Shown one piece after another: positions 42,018 through 49,560 of a stretch of 64,000 nt of DNA. The notes under the pieces were generated by a model, which did not search any database, had not been told where the DNA came from, and saw nothing but the letters and a program-made list of their open reading frames with translations. The stretch comes from Streptomyces sp. LX-29 (GTDB lineage Bacteria > Actinomycetota > Actinomycetes > Streptomycetales > Streptomycetaceae): NCBI RefSeq assembly GCF_029541745.1, contig NZ_CP089746.1:3224001-3288000 (forward strand), written 5' to 3'. The position numbers and the translations under genes were made by a program. Positions within the stretch are counted from its first letter, which is position 1. Each line of letters opens with the position of its first letter.

Positions 42018-42377
42018 TTAATCCCACTCCAGCCCGCCACGACGCCAGACGTAGGCGTAGGCGACGAAGACGGTGAGCACGAAGAGGAGCATCTCCACGA
42101 GCCCGAAGAGCCCCAGCGCGTCGAAGGTGACGGCCCAGGGGTAGAGGAAGACGATCTCGATGTCGAAGACGATGAAGAGCATCGCCGTCAGGTAGTACTT
42201 GATCGGGAAGCGACCCCCGCCGGCCGGCTGCGGGGTCGGCTCGACACCGCATTCATAGGCTTCGAGCTTGGCCCGGTTGTAACGCTTGGGGCCGACGATC
42301 GACGCGAGGAAGACCGAGACGATCGCGAAGCCTGCCCCGAGGGCTCCCAGTACGAGGATGGGCGCGTATGCGTTCAC
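42018..42377 (-). CDS. nuoA: NADH-quinone oxidoreductase subunit A
   Basis: First gene of the 14-gene operon: 119 residues, three membrane helices, quinone-cavity loop [18 protein letters not shown] with the conserved Cys, and a C-terminus RRGGLEWD. The start is a GTG at 42377. The 5' region holds a TAGGAT -10 box at 42496-42491 and a Rex-like palindrome at 42459-42474, so the operon is probably repressed when NADH is low relative to NAD+. Confidence 0.97.
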   Translation of the reverse strand: MNAYAPILVLGALGAGFAIVSVFLASIVGPKRYNRAKLEAYECGVEPTPQPAGGGRFPIKYYLTAMLFIVFDIEIVFLYPWAVTFDALGLFGLVEMLLFVLTVFVAYAYVWRRGGLEWD

Positions 42378-42458
42378 CGTCCTCGCTCCCTTCAGTCGAC
42401 GATGACTGGCTGGCGGACCGTACAGAGCGTGGTCACCACCTCACGGAGATCGTGTCCA

Positions 42459-42474
42459 TGTGAGGCAGTTCACA
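42459..42474. promoter_or_regulatory. Rex (redox-sensing repressor) operator-like palindrome before nuoA
   Basis: TGTGAGGCAGTTCACA, with an A before and an A after. Half-sites TGTGA and TCACA match the Rex operator consensus TTGTGAANNNNTTCACAA well; the left half departs only at its inner A. It lies 82 bp before the nuoA start, just downstream of the proposed transcription start, as expected for repression. In Streptomyces coelicolor Rex is known to control respiratory genes. Confidence 0.65.
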
Positions 42475-42490
42475 AGCCCGATTCGCCTGC

Positions 42491-42496
42491 ATCCTA
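42491..42496 (-). promoter_or_regulatory. candidate -10 box of the nuo operon promoter
   Basis: Minus-strand TAGGAT. Transcription would start near 42484, leaving a leader of roughly 107 nt that contains the Rex-like site. The -35 region is weak. Confidence 0.45.
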
Positions 42497-43027
42497 TGCC
42501 CGCCGGTCTGTGATCTGCGACACGGGGTACGTGAACGTCTTTGTGATCTCCACCACCTGACGAAGGATCATGAAGTCGGATGAGCGGTGATCTACGCACA
42601 CGAAGCGTCCGACTGATCACCAGTAGTGACATTCAGGGGCGTCAACGCAGGTGAGAGCGGTGCTTGCTTTATCAAGAATGGCACGTCCAAGCAAATTCGT
42701 ATGCCCGGCCGTCAACTGATATAGGGGCGCCATCCCCGCGAGGGACTTGGCTTGATCCACCGCTCGTGAAGCGGCGCGCGAGCGCGACCCGCCCCCGACG
42801 GTGACCGCGAGACGAGACGGCGTGAGTGACGTATGCCACTTCCCAGCTACTTGTAGATCTCGATTTGACGGGAAACCTTGGCCCGGCTCGGCAGAAGGTG
42901 ATAAGCGGCCCCGGGGCCCGTCTGAGCCGCAAAAAGCCATGCGTATGCACATGATCGAGAATTTCGGACACTCCGCGCGGGGGCTCGGGTACGGCCACGC
43001 GGAGTGATTTTCAGTCGTGCACACGTC

Positions 43028-43061
43028 AAATGTGGCGCACTCCACTTTTGTTGATCTCAAC
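43028..43061. promoter_or_regulatory. two adjacent inverted repeats before the NlpC/P60 gene
   Basis: AAATGTGG (43028-43035) and CCACTTTT (43042-43049) pair at seven of eight positions across CGCACT. Directly after, GTTGA-TC-TCAAC (43050-43061) is perfect. They end 26 bp before the start codon, a likely operator position. Binding protein unknown. Confidence 0.4.
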
Positions 43062-43087
43062 CTGCGGCCCCTGATAGCCGTTTACCC

Positions 43088-43957
43088 ATGTCCCCGAACG
43101 CACACATACCCAGCCACCGGAAGCCCCGCACCGCCGCCTCCACGCGTGCCCTCCGCGCCGGGGTGACCGGTGGCATCCTCACTCTCGCCGTCGCCGGCAC
43201 CTCCTCGATGACCGCCAACGCCGCGGAGCCGGCCCCGGTGGAGTCGACGCTGGAGATGCCCACCGTCAGCGCCACGCTCGCGAGCACCGCCGCGCAGGCC
43301 GCCGACTCCACCGAGCAGGCAGCGTTCGGTTACGAACTCCAGGCCCAGCAGGACGAGGCCGACGACGAGGCCCGCTCCGCCGTGAAGAAGGCCAAGGTGG
43401 AGGCCGAGGCCAAGCACAAGGCCGAGCAGGCCCGCGCCGAGGCCGCGCGCAAGGCGGCGGAGCGCCGCGCCGCGCAGGAGAAGGCCGAGCAGGAGCGGGC
43501 GGCCCGCTCCGCCGAGCGCACCTCGCTCAGCACCAAGTCCACCGAGGAGGCCACGCCGGCCACCCCCGAGGCGGACTCCCCGTCGTCGTCCACGCCGACC
43601 GGCGGAAACGTCGCGACGGTCATCAGCTTCCTGAAGGCCCAGGTGGGCAAGGCGTATGTGCTCGGTGCCACCGGCCCGTCCGCGTACGACTGCTCCGGCC
43701 TGACCCAGGCCGCGTTCAACCAGATCGGCATCAGCCTGCCGCGCGTGTCGCAGAGCCAGTCGACCGTGGGCACGCAGGTCTCGCTGGACGCCCTGCAGCC
43801 CGGCGACATCCTCTACTGGGGCAGCGCGGGCAGCGCGTACCACGTCGCCGTCTACATCGGCGATGGCAAGTTCATCGGCGCGCAGAACCCGAGCACCGGC
43901 ATCGTCGAGCGCGACCTGAGCTACGACATGCCGACCGGCGCCGTGCGCGTCCTCTGA
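43088..43957 (+). CDS. secreted NlpC/P60 peptidoglycan endopeptidase
   Basis: 289 residues: signal peptide (AGVTGGILTLAVAGTSSMTANA), a long Glu/Ala/Lys helical linker (about 75-140, coiled-coil-like), a Ser/Thr/Pro hinge, then the C-terminal NlpC/P60 domain. Catalytic Cys202 is in YDCSGLTQAAF, His252 in YHVAVYIGDG, and the third polar residue is supplied by IGAQNPSTG. It should cut the gamma-D-Glu to diamino acid bond in cell-wall peptides. The ATG at 43088 has no visible ribosome site. A 40-bp perfect palindrome follows. Confidence 0.92.
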   Translation: MSPNAHIPSHRKPRTAASTRALRAGVTGGILTLAVAGTSSMTANAAEPAPVESTLEMPTVSATLASTAAQAADSTEQAAFGYELQAQQDEADDEARSAVKKAKVEAEAKHKAEQARAEAARKAAERRAAQEKAEQERAARSAERTSLSTKSTEEATPATPEADSPSSSTPTGGNVATVISFLKAQVGKAYVLGATGPSAYDCSGLTQAAFNQIGISLPRVSQSQSTVGTQVSLDALQPGDILYWGSAGSAYHVAVYIGDGKFIGAQNPSTGIVERDLSYDMPTGAVRVL

Positions 43958-44002
43958 CGACGGCACCGCGGACCCGCCTCGACGAGCGGTCCACGAGCAC
44001 GG

Positions 44003-44042
44003 CCGAGGGCCGCCGATCCCCGCGGGGATCGGCGGCCCTCGG
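44003..44042. terminator. perfect 40-bp palindrome, bidirectional terminator
   Basis: Left arm CCGAGGGCCGCCGATCCCCG and its exact complement with no spacer. It lies between the convergent NlpC/P60 and CBS genes, 45 bp past the first stop and 75 bp past the second. Confidence 0.85.
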
Positions 44043-44117
44043 TCGCGTCGCCACCCGGTGCCCGCGCCGCCGGGCTTCCGCCCGGCCGGTCGCCGCCGGG
44101 CCGTCGTGCGCCGGCGC

Positions 44118-44537
44118 TCAACTGCCGGCGTAGATCGCGTGCGCGAACTCGGCGATCTGCGCGTCGGACAGGTGCTGCGCCAGATCGGCCTCGCTGATCA
44201 TGCCGACCAGCCGCTTGTTCTCGATCACCGGCAGGCGCCGGATGCGGTGGTCCTCCATCTCCCTCAGCACATCGCTGACGTCGGCATCGGACCGGATCCA
44301 CCGTGGGGTGCCCTCCGCGAGGTCCCCGGCCGTCATCTTCGCCGGATCGTGGCCGTGCGCGATGCAGCCGAGCACGATGTCGCGGTCGGTGAGGATGCCG
44401 CACAGCCGGTCGTTGGCGTCGGCGATCGGCAGCGCCCCGACGTTCAGCTGCGCCATCACCTGCGCCGCGCGGCTGAGCGTCTCGGTCGCGAGGATCCACT
44501 GCGCACCCCGGTGCATGATGTCTCCGGCGGTGGTCAT
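44118..44537 (-). CDS. tandem CBS-domain protein
   Basis: 139 residues made only of two CBS motifs forming one Bateman module: MTTAGDIMHRGAQWILATE with LPIADANDRLCGILTDRDI, and then MTAGDLAEGTPRWIRSDAD with LPVIENKRLVGMISEADLA. Such stand-alone pairs usually bind adenine nucleotides and regulate a partner; no partner is evident. The ATG at 44537 follows GGAGGAGG. Convergent with the NlpC/P60 gene. Confidence 0.9.
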   Translation of the reverse strand: MTTAGDIMHRGAQWILATETLSRAAQVMAQLNVGALPIADANDRLCGILTDRDIVLGCIAHGHDPAKMTAGDLAEGTPRWIRSDADVSDVLREMEDHRIRRLPVIENKRLVGMISEADLAQHLSDAQIAEFAHAIYAGS

Positions 44538-44769
44538 GTCTGCCTCCTCCCGGGCCCGCCGGCGGGGTGTCGCCCCAAGGGCCCGATCCGGTGTCGCCGC
44601 GGCTGGCGCGCGCGGCGCCCCCCACCCATCATCACCGGCCCCGCGGGCCCTCGCGACCGGCGACCGTCGGTGCCCGGTGCCAGACTGAAACGCGGGGAGA
44701 ACCTGCGGCCTCCGCGACGCGCGGGCCCCCGCGTGCTCCGCGACACCCGTCTGAGGAGGAGCTTTCGCC

Positions 44770-45669
44770 ATGCTCACCACCGACTTCCAGCCCGGCTCCC
44801 CCTGCTGGCTCGATCTGGGCGCCCCGGACACCGACGCGGCCGCCGCCTTCTACGGCGAGCTGTTCGGCTGGGAATTCCACTCCCTGGGCTCCGAGGCGAT
44901 GGGGTACGGGTTCTTCCAGCAGGGCGGCAAGACGGTCTGCGCCCTCGGCCCGCTCATGGACGAGGACGCCCGCTCCGCCTGGACCCTCTACTTCCAGACC
45001 GCCGACGCCGACGCGACCACCAAGGCGGTCGAGCAGGCGGGCGGCGTCGTGCGCGTCGCGCCCATGGACGTCTTCACCGAGGGCCGGCTGGCCGCCTACA
45101 CCGACCCGGCGGGTGCGGAGTTCGCCGTCTGGCAGCCGGGCGACACCCGGGGCGTGGACGTGGTCAACGACCCCGGCACGCTGTGCTGGAGCGAGCTGCA
45201 CACGCCCGACCCCGCCGGCGCCCGCGCGTTCTACGGCTCGGTCTTCGGCTGGGACACCGAGGACATGCCGATGGACGGGTTCACCTACACCGTGCTGTCG
45301 ACGGCGGGCGGCGGCCGCGAGGCCGCGTTCGGCGGCTCCATGCCGGAGGGCCCGGACGAGCAGCCGCGCTGGCTGCCGTACTTCGAGGTGGCGGACGCCG
45401 ACGCGATCGTCGCCCGCGCCCAGGAGCTCGGCGGCCGGGTGGTGCTCCCCGCCGCGACCGCGGAGGGGATCGGCCGGATGGCCAGGCTCGCGGACCGCAC
45501 GGGGCGGTCTTCGCCGTCATCAAGAGCGACTACCCGGAGGCGTCGTAGCCCGGTACGGGGACGAGCGACGCCCGTCGCGACGCGCCGCGACGGGCGTCAC
45601 CGCGCCGGTGGGCCGACGAGCGGCGGACCGCCCGGCCGACGAACGCACCGGCGGCAGCAGGTCCCTTGA
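44770..45669 (+). CDS. VOC family protein, 3' end frameshifted
   Basis: Two-domain vicinal-oxygen-chelate protein: PCWLDLGAPDTDAAAAFYGE opens the first half and CWSELHTPDPAGARAFYG the second. In-frame translation is normal to ARLAD at 45495, then turns into Arg/Ser/Pro-rich nonsense up to 45669. One extra C near 45496 would restore the standard ending PHGAVFAVIKSDYPEAS with a stop at 45546-45548, immediately before a hairpin terminator. So this is a single-base deletion or a sequencing error, and the intended gene is 44770-45548 (about 260 residues). The ATG follows GAGGAGG. Confidence 0.85.
   Translation: MLTTDFQPGSPCWLDLGAPDTDAAAAFYGELFGWEFHSLGSEAMGYGFFQQGGKTVCALGPLMDEDARSAWTLYFQTADADATTKAVEQAGGVVRVAPMDVFTEGRLAAYTDPAGAEFAVWQPGDTRGVDVVNDPGTLCWSELHTPDPAGARAFYGSVFGWDTEDMPMDGFTYTVLSTAGGGREAAFGGSMPEGPDEQPRWLPYFEVADADAIVARAQELGGRVVLPAATAEGIGRMARLADRTGRSSPSSRATTRRRRSPVRGRATPVATRRDGRHRAGGPTSGGPPGRRTHRRQQVP
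45567..45598 (+). terminator. perfect 13-bp hairpin after the VOC gene
   Basis: Arms GACGCCCGTCGCG / CGCGACGGGCGTC with loop ACGCGC, 18 bp past the restored stop at 45548. In the frame as sequenced it lies inside the extended coding region. Confidence 0.75.
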
Positions 45670-45772
45670 CGGCCCGCCAGGCGTCCCTACGTCAGGTGAG
45701 AAAGACGTTCGGACGTCGGGCGATCGGGTCGTCAGACCCCCGGGGCCGTCGGGCGATCAGTCGCTCAGGCGA

Positions 45773-46300
45773 TCAGCGGAAGGCGAGCACCACGACCAGG
45801 CCCGTGACGACGCCGAGCACCACGGCGCCGACGCCGTAGGACAGCCGGTGGAAGCGCACCACCGGCAGGAGGTGGTCGACGGCCAGGCGACCCGGCCCGG
45901 TCAGCGCCAGGCCCGCCGCGACGGCGAGCAGCACGACCTCGAACTCGATGCCGGTCGGCAGGAAGAAGGCGTCGGCCCACCGGGTGGCGATGGCGTTGAT
46001 CATGACGCCGATGATCCCCGCCGCGGCGAGCGGGGTGAGCAGGCCCAGGGCGAGGCCGAGGCCGCCGACCGTCTCGGTGAGCGCGGCGAGCAGCGCCATG
46101 GGCTCCTCATGCTCGTAGCCGTACGCGGCGAAGCCCTGGGCCGTGGCGTCGAGGCCGGGTCCGTTGAACCAGCCGAACAGTTTCTGGGTGCCGTGGCCGG
46201 CCATGGTGAGACCGACCACCACCCGCATCAACAGCAGCCCGATGTCATAGCCGAGCTGCTCGGTGGTGGGAGCGGGAGGGGCAGCGTGAGAGTGCGACAT
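45773..46300 (-). CDS. DoxX family membrane protein
   Basis: 175-residue four-helix membrane protein. Family markers are LLLMRVVVGLTMAGHGTQKLFGWF at the first helix and the later ETVGGLGLALGLLTPLAA. DoxX proteins are associated with quinone-linked redox functions in some organisms, but most bacterial ones are uncharacterised. The ATG at 46300 is preceded by GGAGG; an earlier in-frame ATG at 46315 lacks one. The N-terminus is His-rich (MSHSHAAPP). Confidence 0.88.
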   Translation of the reverse strand: MSHSHAAPPAPTTEQLGYDIGLLLMRVVVGLTMAGHGTQKLFGWFNGPGLDATAQGFAAYGYEHEEPMALLAALTETVGGLGLALGLLTPLAAAGIIGVMINAIATRWADAFFLPTGIEFEVVLLAVAAGLALTGPGRLAVDHLLPVVRFHRLSYGVGAVVLGVVTGLVVVLAFR

Positions 46301-46709
46301 GGGGCCTCCTGACATCCTCGGGCCGCCACCGACCGCCCCGGGATCGGTAGGCCCGCCCGGTCGTCTCTCTTCGATGGTAGGAGCGCGCTGACCGGGGGGG
46401 CCACGGAACCACCGGGGTGCCGGGGGACCCCGGCCGGCGCCCCGGACGCCACCAGACGCCACGCGGCCGCGGAGGCGCTCCAGGGCCACCGGGGGGCCGG
46501 GGGATCGCTTCGGTGCCCCCGCCCCACGCCACGGCGCGGCCACGGCGGCTACGGCGGCCTCAGCGGCCGCTGAGGCCCCCGGCCGCCCGCGCCCCCGTGG
46601 CCCGCTTACTCGCTCTTCCCGCCGGCCTCGCACCTTTCGGCGCTCCCGCCGCTGCCGCCGCCGCTCAGGACGGTCCCGGCCGCCCGGCCGGGACCGTGCG
46701 CACGACCGG
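46301..46709. other. intergenic region between the DoxX and reductase genes
   Basis: 409 bp, extremely GC-rich. It holds the terminator of the reductase gene at 46670-46697 and, near 46370, a possible -10 box TACCAT for doxX (minus). Nothing else was recognised. Confidence 0.5.
46670..46697 (-). terminator. perfect 13-bp hairpin after the geranylgeranyl reductase gene
   Basis: Arms ACGGTCCCGGCCG / CGGCCGGGACCGT with two bases between, 12 bp past the stop on the minus strand. Confidence 0.7.
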
Positions 46710-48026
46710 TCAGGCGCGCGGGGCCACCTTGGTCAGCCCGTTGATCACGCGGTCCATCGCGTCGCCACCCTGCGGGTCGGTGAGGTTCGCCAGCAGCTTC
46801 AGGGTGAAGCGCATCAGCAGCGGGTGGGACAGGCCGCGCTGGGTCGCCAGCTTCATCACCTTCGGGTTGCCGATCAGCTTCACGAAGGCGCGGCCGAGCG
46901 AGTAGTAGCCGCCGTAGGTCTCCTTGACGATCTTCGGATAGCGCTGGAGGGCGATCTCGCGCTGCGCGGCGGTGGCACGCGCCTGCGCCTGGACGATCAC
47001 GTCGGCCGCCAGCTGCCCGGACTCCATCGCGTAGGCGATGCCCTCGCCGTTGAAGGGGTTGACCATCCCGCCCGCGTCGCCGACCAGCAGCAGCCCGCGC
47101 GTGTAGTGCGGCTGTCGGTTGAAGGCCATGGGGAGGGCGGCGCCCCGGATCGGCCCCGTCATGTTCTCCGGGGTGTAGCCCCACTCCTCCGGCATCGAGG
47201 CGCACCACGCCTTGAGCACCTCGCGCCAGTCCAGCTCCTTGAAGGAGCTGGAGGTGTTGAGCACGCCGAGGCCGACGTTGGAGGTGCCGTCGCCCATGCC
47301 GAACACCCAGCCGTAGCCGGGGAGCAGTCGCGGCTGGGCGCCGCGCCGGTCCCACAGCTCCAGCCAGGACTCCAGGTAGTCGTCCTGGTGCCGGGGCGAG
47401 TTGAAGTACGTCCGCACCGCCACGCCCATCGGCCGGTCCTCGCGCCGGTGCAGCCCCATGCCCAGCGAGAGCCGGCTGGAGTTGCCGTCCGCGGCGACCA
47501 CCACCGGGGCGTGGAAGGTGACCGGGGTCTTCTCCTCCCCCAGCTTGGCCCGCACGCCCGTGATCCGGCCCGTCCGGTCGTCGATCACCGGGGCGCCCAC
47601 GGTGCACCGCTCGTACAGCCGCGCGCCGGCCTTCTGGGCCTGCCGCACCAGCTGTTCGTCGAAGTCGTCGCGCTTGCGGACCAGGCCGTAGTCCGGGAAG
47701 GAGGCCAACTCCGGCCAGTCGAGCTGGAGCCGCACGCCGCCGCCGACGATGCGCAGCCCCTTGTTGCGCAGCCAGCCCGCCTCCTCGGAGACGTCGATCC
47801 CCATCGCGACCAGCTGCTTGGTGGCCCGCGGGGTCAGCCCGTCGCCGCACACCTTCTCGCGCGGGAACGCGGTCTTCTCCAGCAGGAGGACGTCGAGTCC
47901 CGCCTTGGCGAGGTAGTAGGCCGTGGTCGAGCCGGCCGGGCCGGCCCCGACGACGATCACCTCGGCGCTGTACTCGGAGCCGAAGGTCCCGGCGGAGGCG
48001 CTCTCGATGCTTGCGGTCTCGCTCAC
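46710..48026 (-). CDS. geranylgeranyl reductase family flavoprotein (probable menaquinone side-chain reductase)
   Basis: 438 residues with the FAD fold VIVVGAGPAGSTTAYYLAKAG, the family motif KVCGDGLTPRATKQL and the second flavin motif LLVGDAGGMVNPFNGEGIAYAME. The same family includes MenJ, which saturates isoprene units of mycobacterial menaquinone. Streptomycetes contain partly saturated menaquinones, and menG and mqnC lie next door, so that role is likely here. The GTG at 48026 follows GGGAG; the frame extends upstream without support. Archaeal lipid-type roles are less likely. Confidence 0.88.
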   Translation of the reverse strand: MSETASIESASAGTFGSEYSAEVIVVGAGPAGSTTAYYLAKAGLDVLLLEKTAFPREKVCGDGLTPRATKQLVAMGIDVSEEAGWLRNKGLRIVGGGVRLQLDWPELASFPDYGLVRKRDDFDEQLVRQAQKAGARLYERCTVGAPVIDDRTGRITGVRAKLGEEKTPVTFHAPVVVAADGNSSRLSLGMGLHRREDRPMGVAVRTYFNSPRHQDDYLESWLELWDRRGAQPRLLPGYGWVFGMGDGTSNVGLGVLNTSSSFKELDWREVLKAWCASMPEEWGYTPENMTGPIRGAALPMAFNRQPHYTRGLLLVGDAGGMVNPFNGEGIAYAMESGQLAADVIVQAQARATAAQREIALQRYPKIVKETYGGYYSLGRAFVKLIGNPKVMKLATQRGLSHPLLMRFTLKLLANLTDPQGGDAMDRVINGLTKVAPRA

Positions 48027-48144
48027 GGAGGTCTCCCGAAGACTCGATGGCTGGGTGCCGGTCGCCCAAGGCGGTCGCAACAAGGCACAGGACACGTGCA
48101 GTCTATGGGGGGCCTACTCCCAGACCTCAGAAGGGCCACCCCCC

Positions 48145-48657
48145 ATGACCGTGCCCATAGCCCAGCCGTCCATTCGGCTGCGTGTGCCCCTTCCCGACGA
48201 CGCGACGGCCTGGCACCGGGTCTTCGACCACCCCGACGTCATGGAGTTCCACGGCGGGTCCGCGCAGGACCTGGCCCATTACGAGGAGTTCACCGAGCGC
48301 CAGCGCAAGCTGGCCGCCGAGCACGGCTTCTGTCTCTACACGCTGCTGGACGAGACCGACCAGGTCCTGGGGTTCACCGGCGCGCAGCCGTGGCCCCAGT
48401 CCTGGGGGCCGGTCGGCGAGATCGAGATCGGCTGGCGGCTGGGCCGTGCCTTCTGGGGCCTGGGGTACGCCACGCTGGCCGCCGAGGCCACCCTGGAACG
48501 CGTGCGGGCGGCCGGGGTGGACCGGGTCGTCGCCATGGTCGACGCCCGCAACGAGCGGTCCCTCGCGGTCACGCGGCGGCTGGGCATGCGGCGCGCGGAG
48601 ACGTACGTCTCGCCGGTGTCCGGGGCGACCGCCGTCTGCCACCGGCTGGAGCTGTGA
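48145..48657 (+). CDS. GNAT family N-acetyltransferase (RimJ/RimL-like)
   Basis: 170 residues. The pattern IRLRVPLPDDATAWHRVFD at the start and GRAFWGLGYATLAAEATLE (acetyl-CoA loop region) followed by ARNERSLAVTRRLGMRR is that of the RimJ/RimL ribosomal-protein/amino-acid acetyltransferase class. Target unknown. The ATG at 48145 follows AAGGG. Divergent from the reductase gene and convergent with menG. Confidence 0.9.
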   Translation: MTVPIAQPSIRLRVPLPDDATAWHRVFDHPDVMEFHGGSAQDLAHYEEFTERQRKLAAEHGFCLYTLLDETDQVLGFTGAQPWPQSWGPVGEIEIGWRLGRAFWGLGYATLAAEATLERVRAAGVDRVVAMVDARNERSLAVTRRLGMRRAETYVSPVSGATAVCHRLEL

Positions 48658-48708
48658 CGGCGGCCCGGCCCCGGTGACGGGCCCGGTGGCCGGGCCTGGG
48701 GCCGCCGT
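48657..48708. terminator. nested hairpins between convergent GNAT and menG genes
   Basis: Outer arms ACGGCGGCCC (48657-48666) and GGGCCGCCGT (48699-48708); an inner GGCCCGG/CCGGGCC hairpin lies between. The first arm begins in the GNAT stop codon. Confidence 0.5.
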
Positions 48709-48795
48709 CGCTCGGTCAGGGGTTGGTGCCCCCGCGGCCCGGCCGCCGCTCGGCCACGTCCCGCGGCCCGCCGCCCCCGGCCGCCGTGCGGTCGG

Positions 48796-49488
48796 TTACG
48801 CCTTGGTGCCCCGGTGCAGCGCCACCACGCCGCCGGTGAGGTTGCGCCAGGCCACCCGCGACCAGCCGGCCTTCTGGAGCTTCCGGGCCAGTCCCGGCTG
48901 GTCGGGCCAGGCGCGGATGGAGTCGGCGAGGTAGACGTACGCGTCGGGGTTGCTGCTGACCGCCCTGGCGACCGGCGGCAGCGCACGCATCAGGTACTCG
49001 GTGTAGACCGTGCGGAACGGCGCCCAGGTGGGGGAGCTGAACTCGCAGATCAGCACCCGGCCGCCCGGCTTGGTCACGCGCAGCAGCTCGCGCAGGGCGG
49101 CGTCCGTGTCCTGGACGTTGCGCAGCCCGAAGGAGATCGTCACGGCGTCGAAGACGTCGTCGGCGAAGGGCAGCCGGGTCGCGTCGCCGGCCGTCAGGGG
49201 CAGCTGGGGATGGCGCTGCTTGCCCTCCCGCAGCATCCCGAGCGAGAAGTCGCAGGGGACCACGTAGGCGCCGTCGGCCATGAAGGGCAGCGAGGAGGTG
49301 CCGGTGCCGGCGGCCAGGTCGAGGACCCGCTCCCCGGCGCGTGCGTCGAGCGCACGGGCGACGGCCTTGCGCCACAGCCGGGCCTGCCCCAGGGACAGCA
49401 CATCGTTGGTGAGGTCGTATCTCGCCGCCACGTCATCGAACATCGCGGCGACTTCGTGCGGCTGCTTGTCCAAGGATGCTCGGGTCAC
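48796..49488 (-). CDS. menG: demethylmenaquinone methyltransferase
   Basis: 230-residue S-adenosylmethionine enzyme of the UbiE/MenG family, methylating the naphthoquinone ring in the last step of menaquinone synthesis. Signatures: [20 protein letters not shown], the SAM motif [14 protein letters not shown], then [19 protein letters not shown] and [11 protein letters not shown] at the end. The GTG at 49488 gives the family N-terminus [14 protein letters not shown]; an upstream GTG at 49512 is possible. It is 72 bp from the amidohydrolase-like gene on the same strand, in line with mqnC and mqnA. Confidence 0.94.
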   Translation of the reverse strand: MTRASLDKQPHEVAAMFDDVAARYDLTNDVLSLGQARLWRKAVARALDARAGERVLDLAAGTGTSSLPFMADGAYVVPCDFSLGMLREGKQRHPQLPLTAGDATRLPFADDVFDAVTISFGLRNVQDTDAALRELLRVTKPGGRVLICEFSSPTWAPFRTVYTEYLMRALPPVARAVSSNPDAYVYLADSIRAWPDQPGLARKLQKAGWSRVAWRNLTGGVVALHRGTKA

Positions 49489-49560
49489 CCACCCATTGTT
49501 CACCTCGCCCACGGCGGGCGTGCGGCGGGGGCAGGCGCGGCGAGCCGCGACCCGTGCGCC

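Larger units (their letters stand above)
42378..43087. other. 710-bp divergent intergenic region between nuoA and the NlpC/P60 gene
   Basis: Clearly lower in GC than its surroundings. Open frames up to 147 codons exist on the minus strand, but their codon choice (TTA, AAA, AAT) is not that of a Streptomyces gene. It holds the nuoA promoter and Rex-like site at the left and two inverted repeats at the right; the central 450 bp are unexplained. Confidence 0.6.

Noticed and set aside
42530..42552. GTGAACGTCTTTGTGA as a second Rex site
   Set aside because: The right half reads TTTGTGA rather than TTCACA, so the dyad symmetry is missing.
42617..43060. 147-codon minus-strand frame in the nuoA upstream region
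   Set aside because: Codon use (TTA, AAA, AAT) and third-position composition are unlike every real gene here; no conserved motif.
42960..43087. A c-di-AMP (ydaO-type) riboswitch before the NlpC/P60 gene
   Set aside because: These elements often precede Streptomyces wall hydrolases, but the conserved core words and paired elements were not found here.
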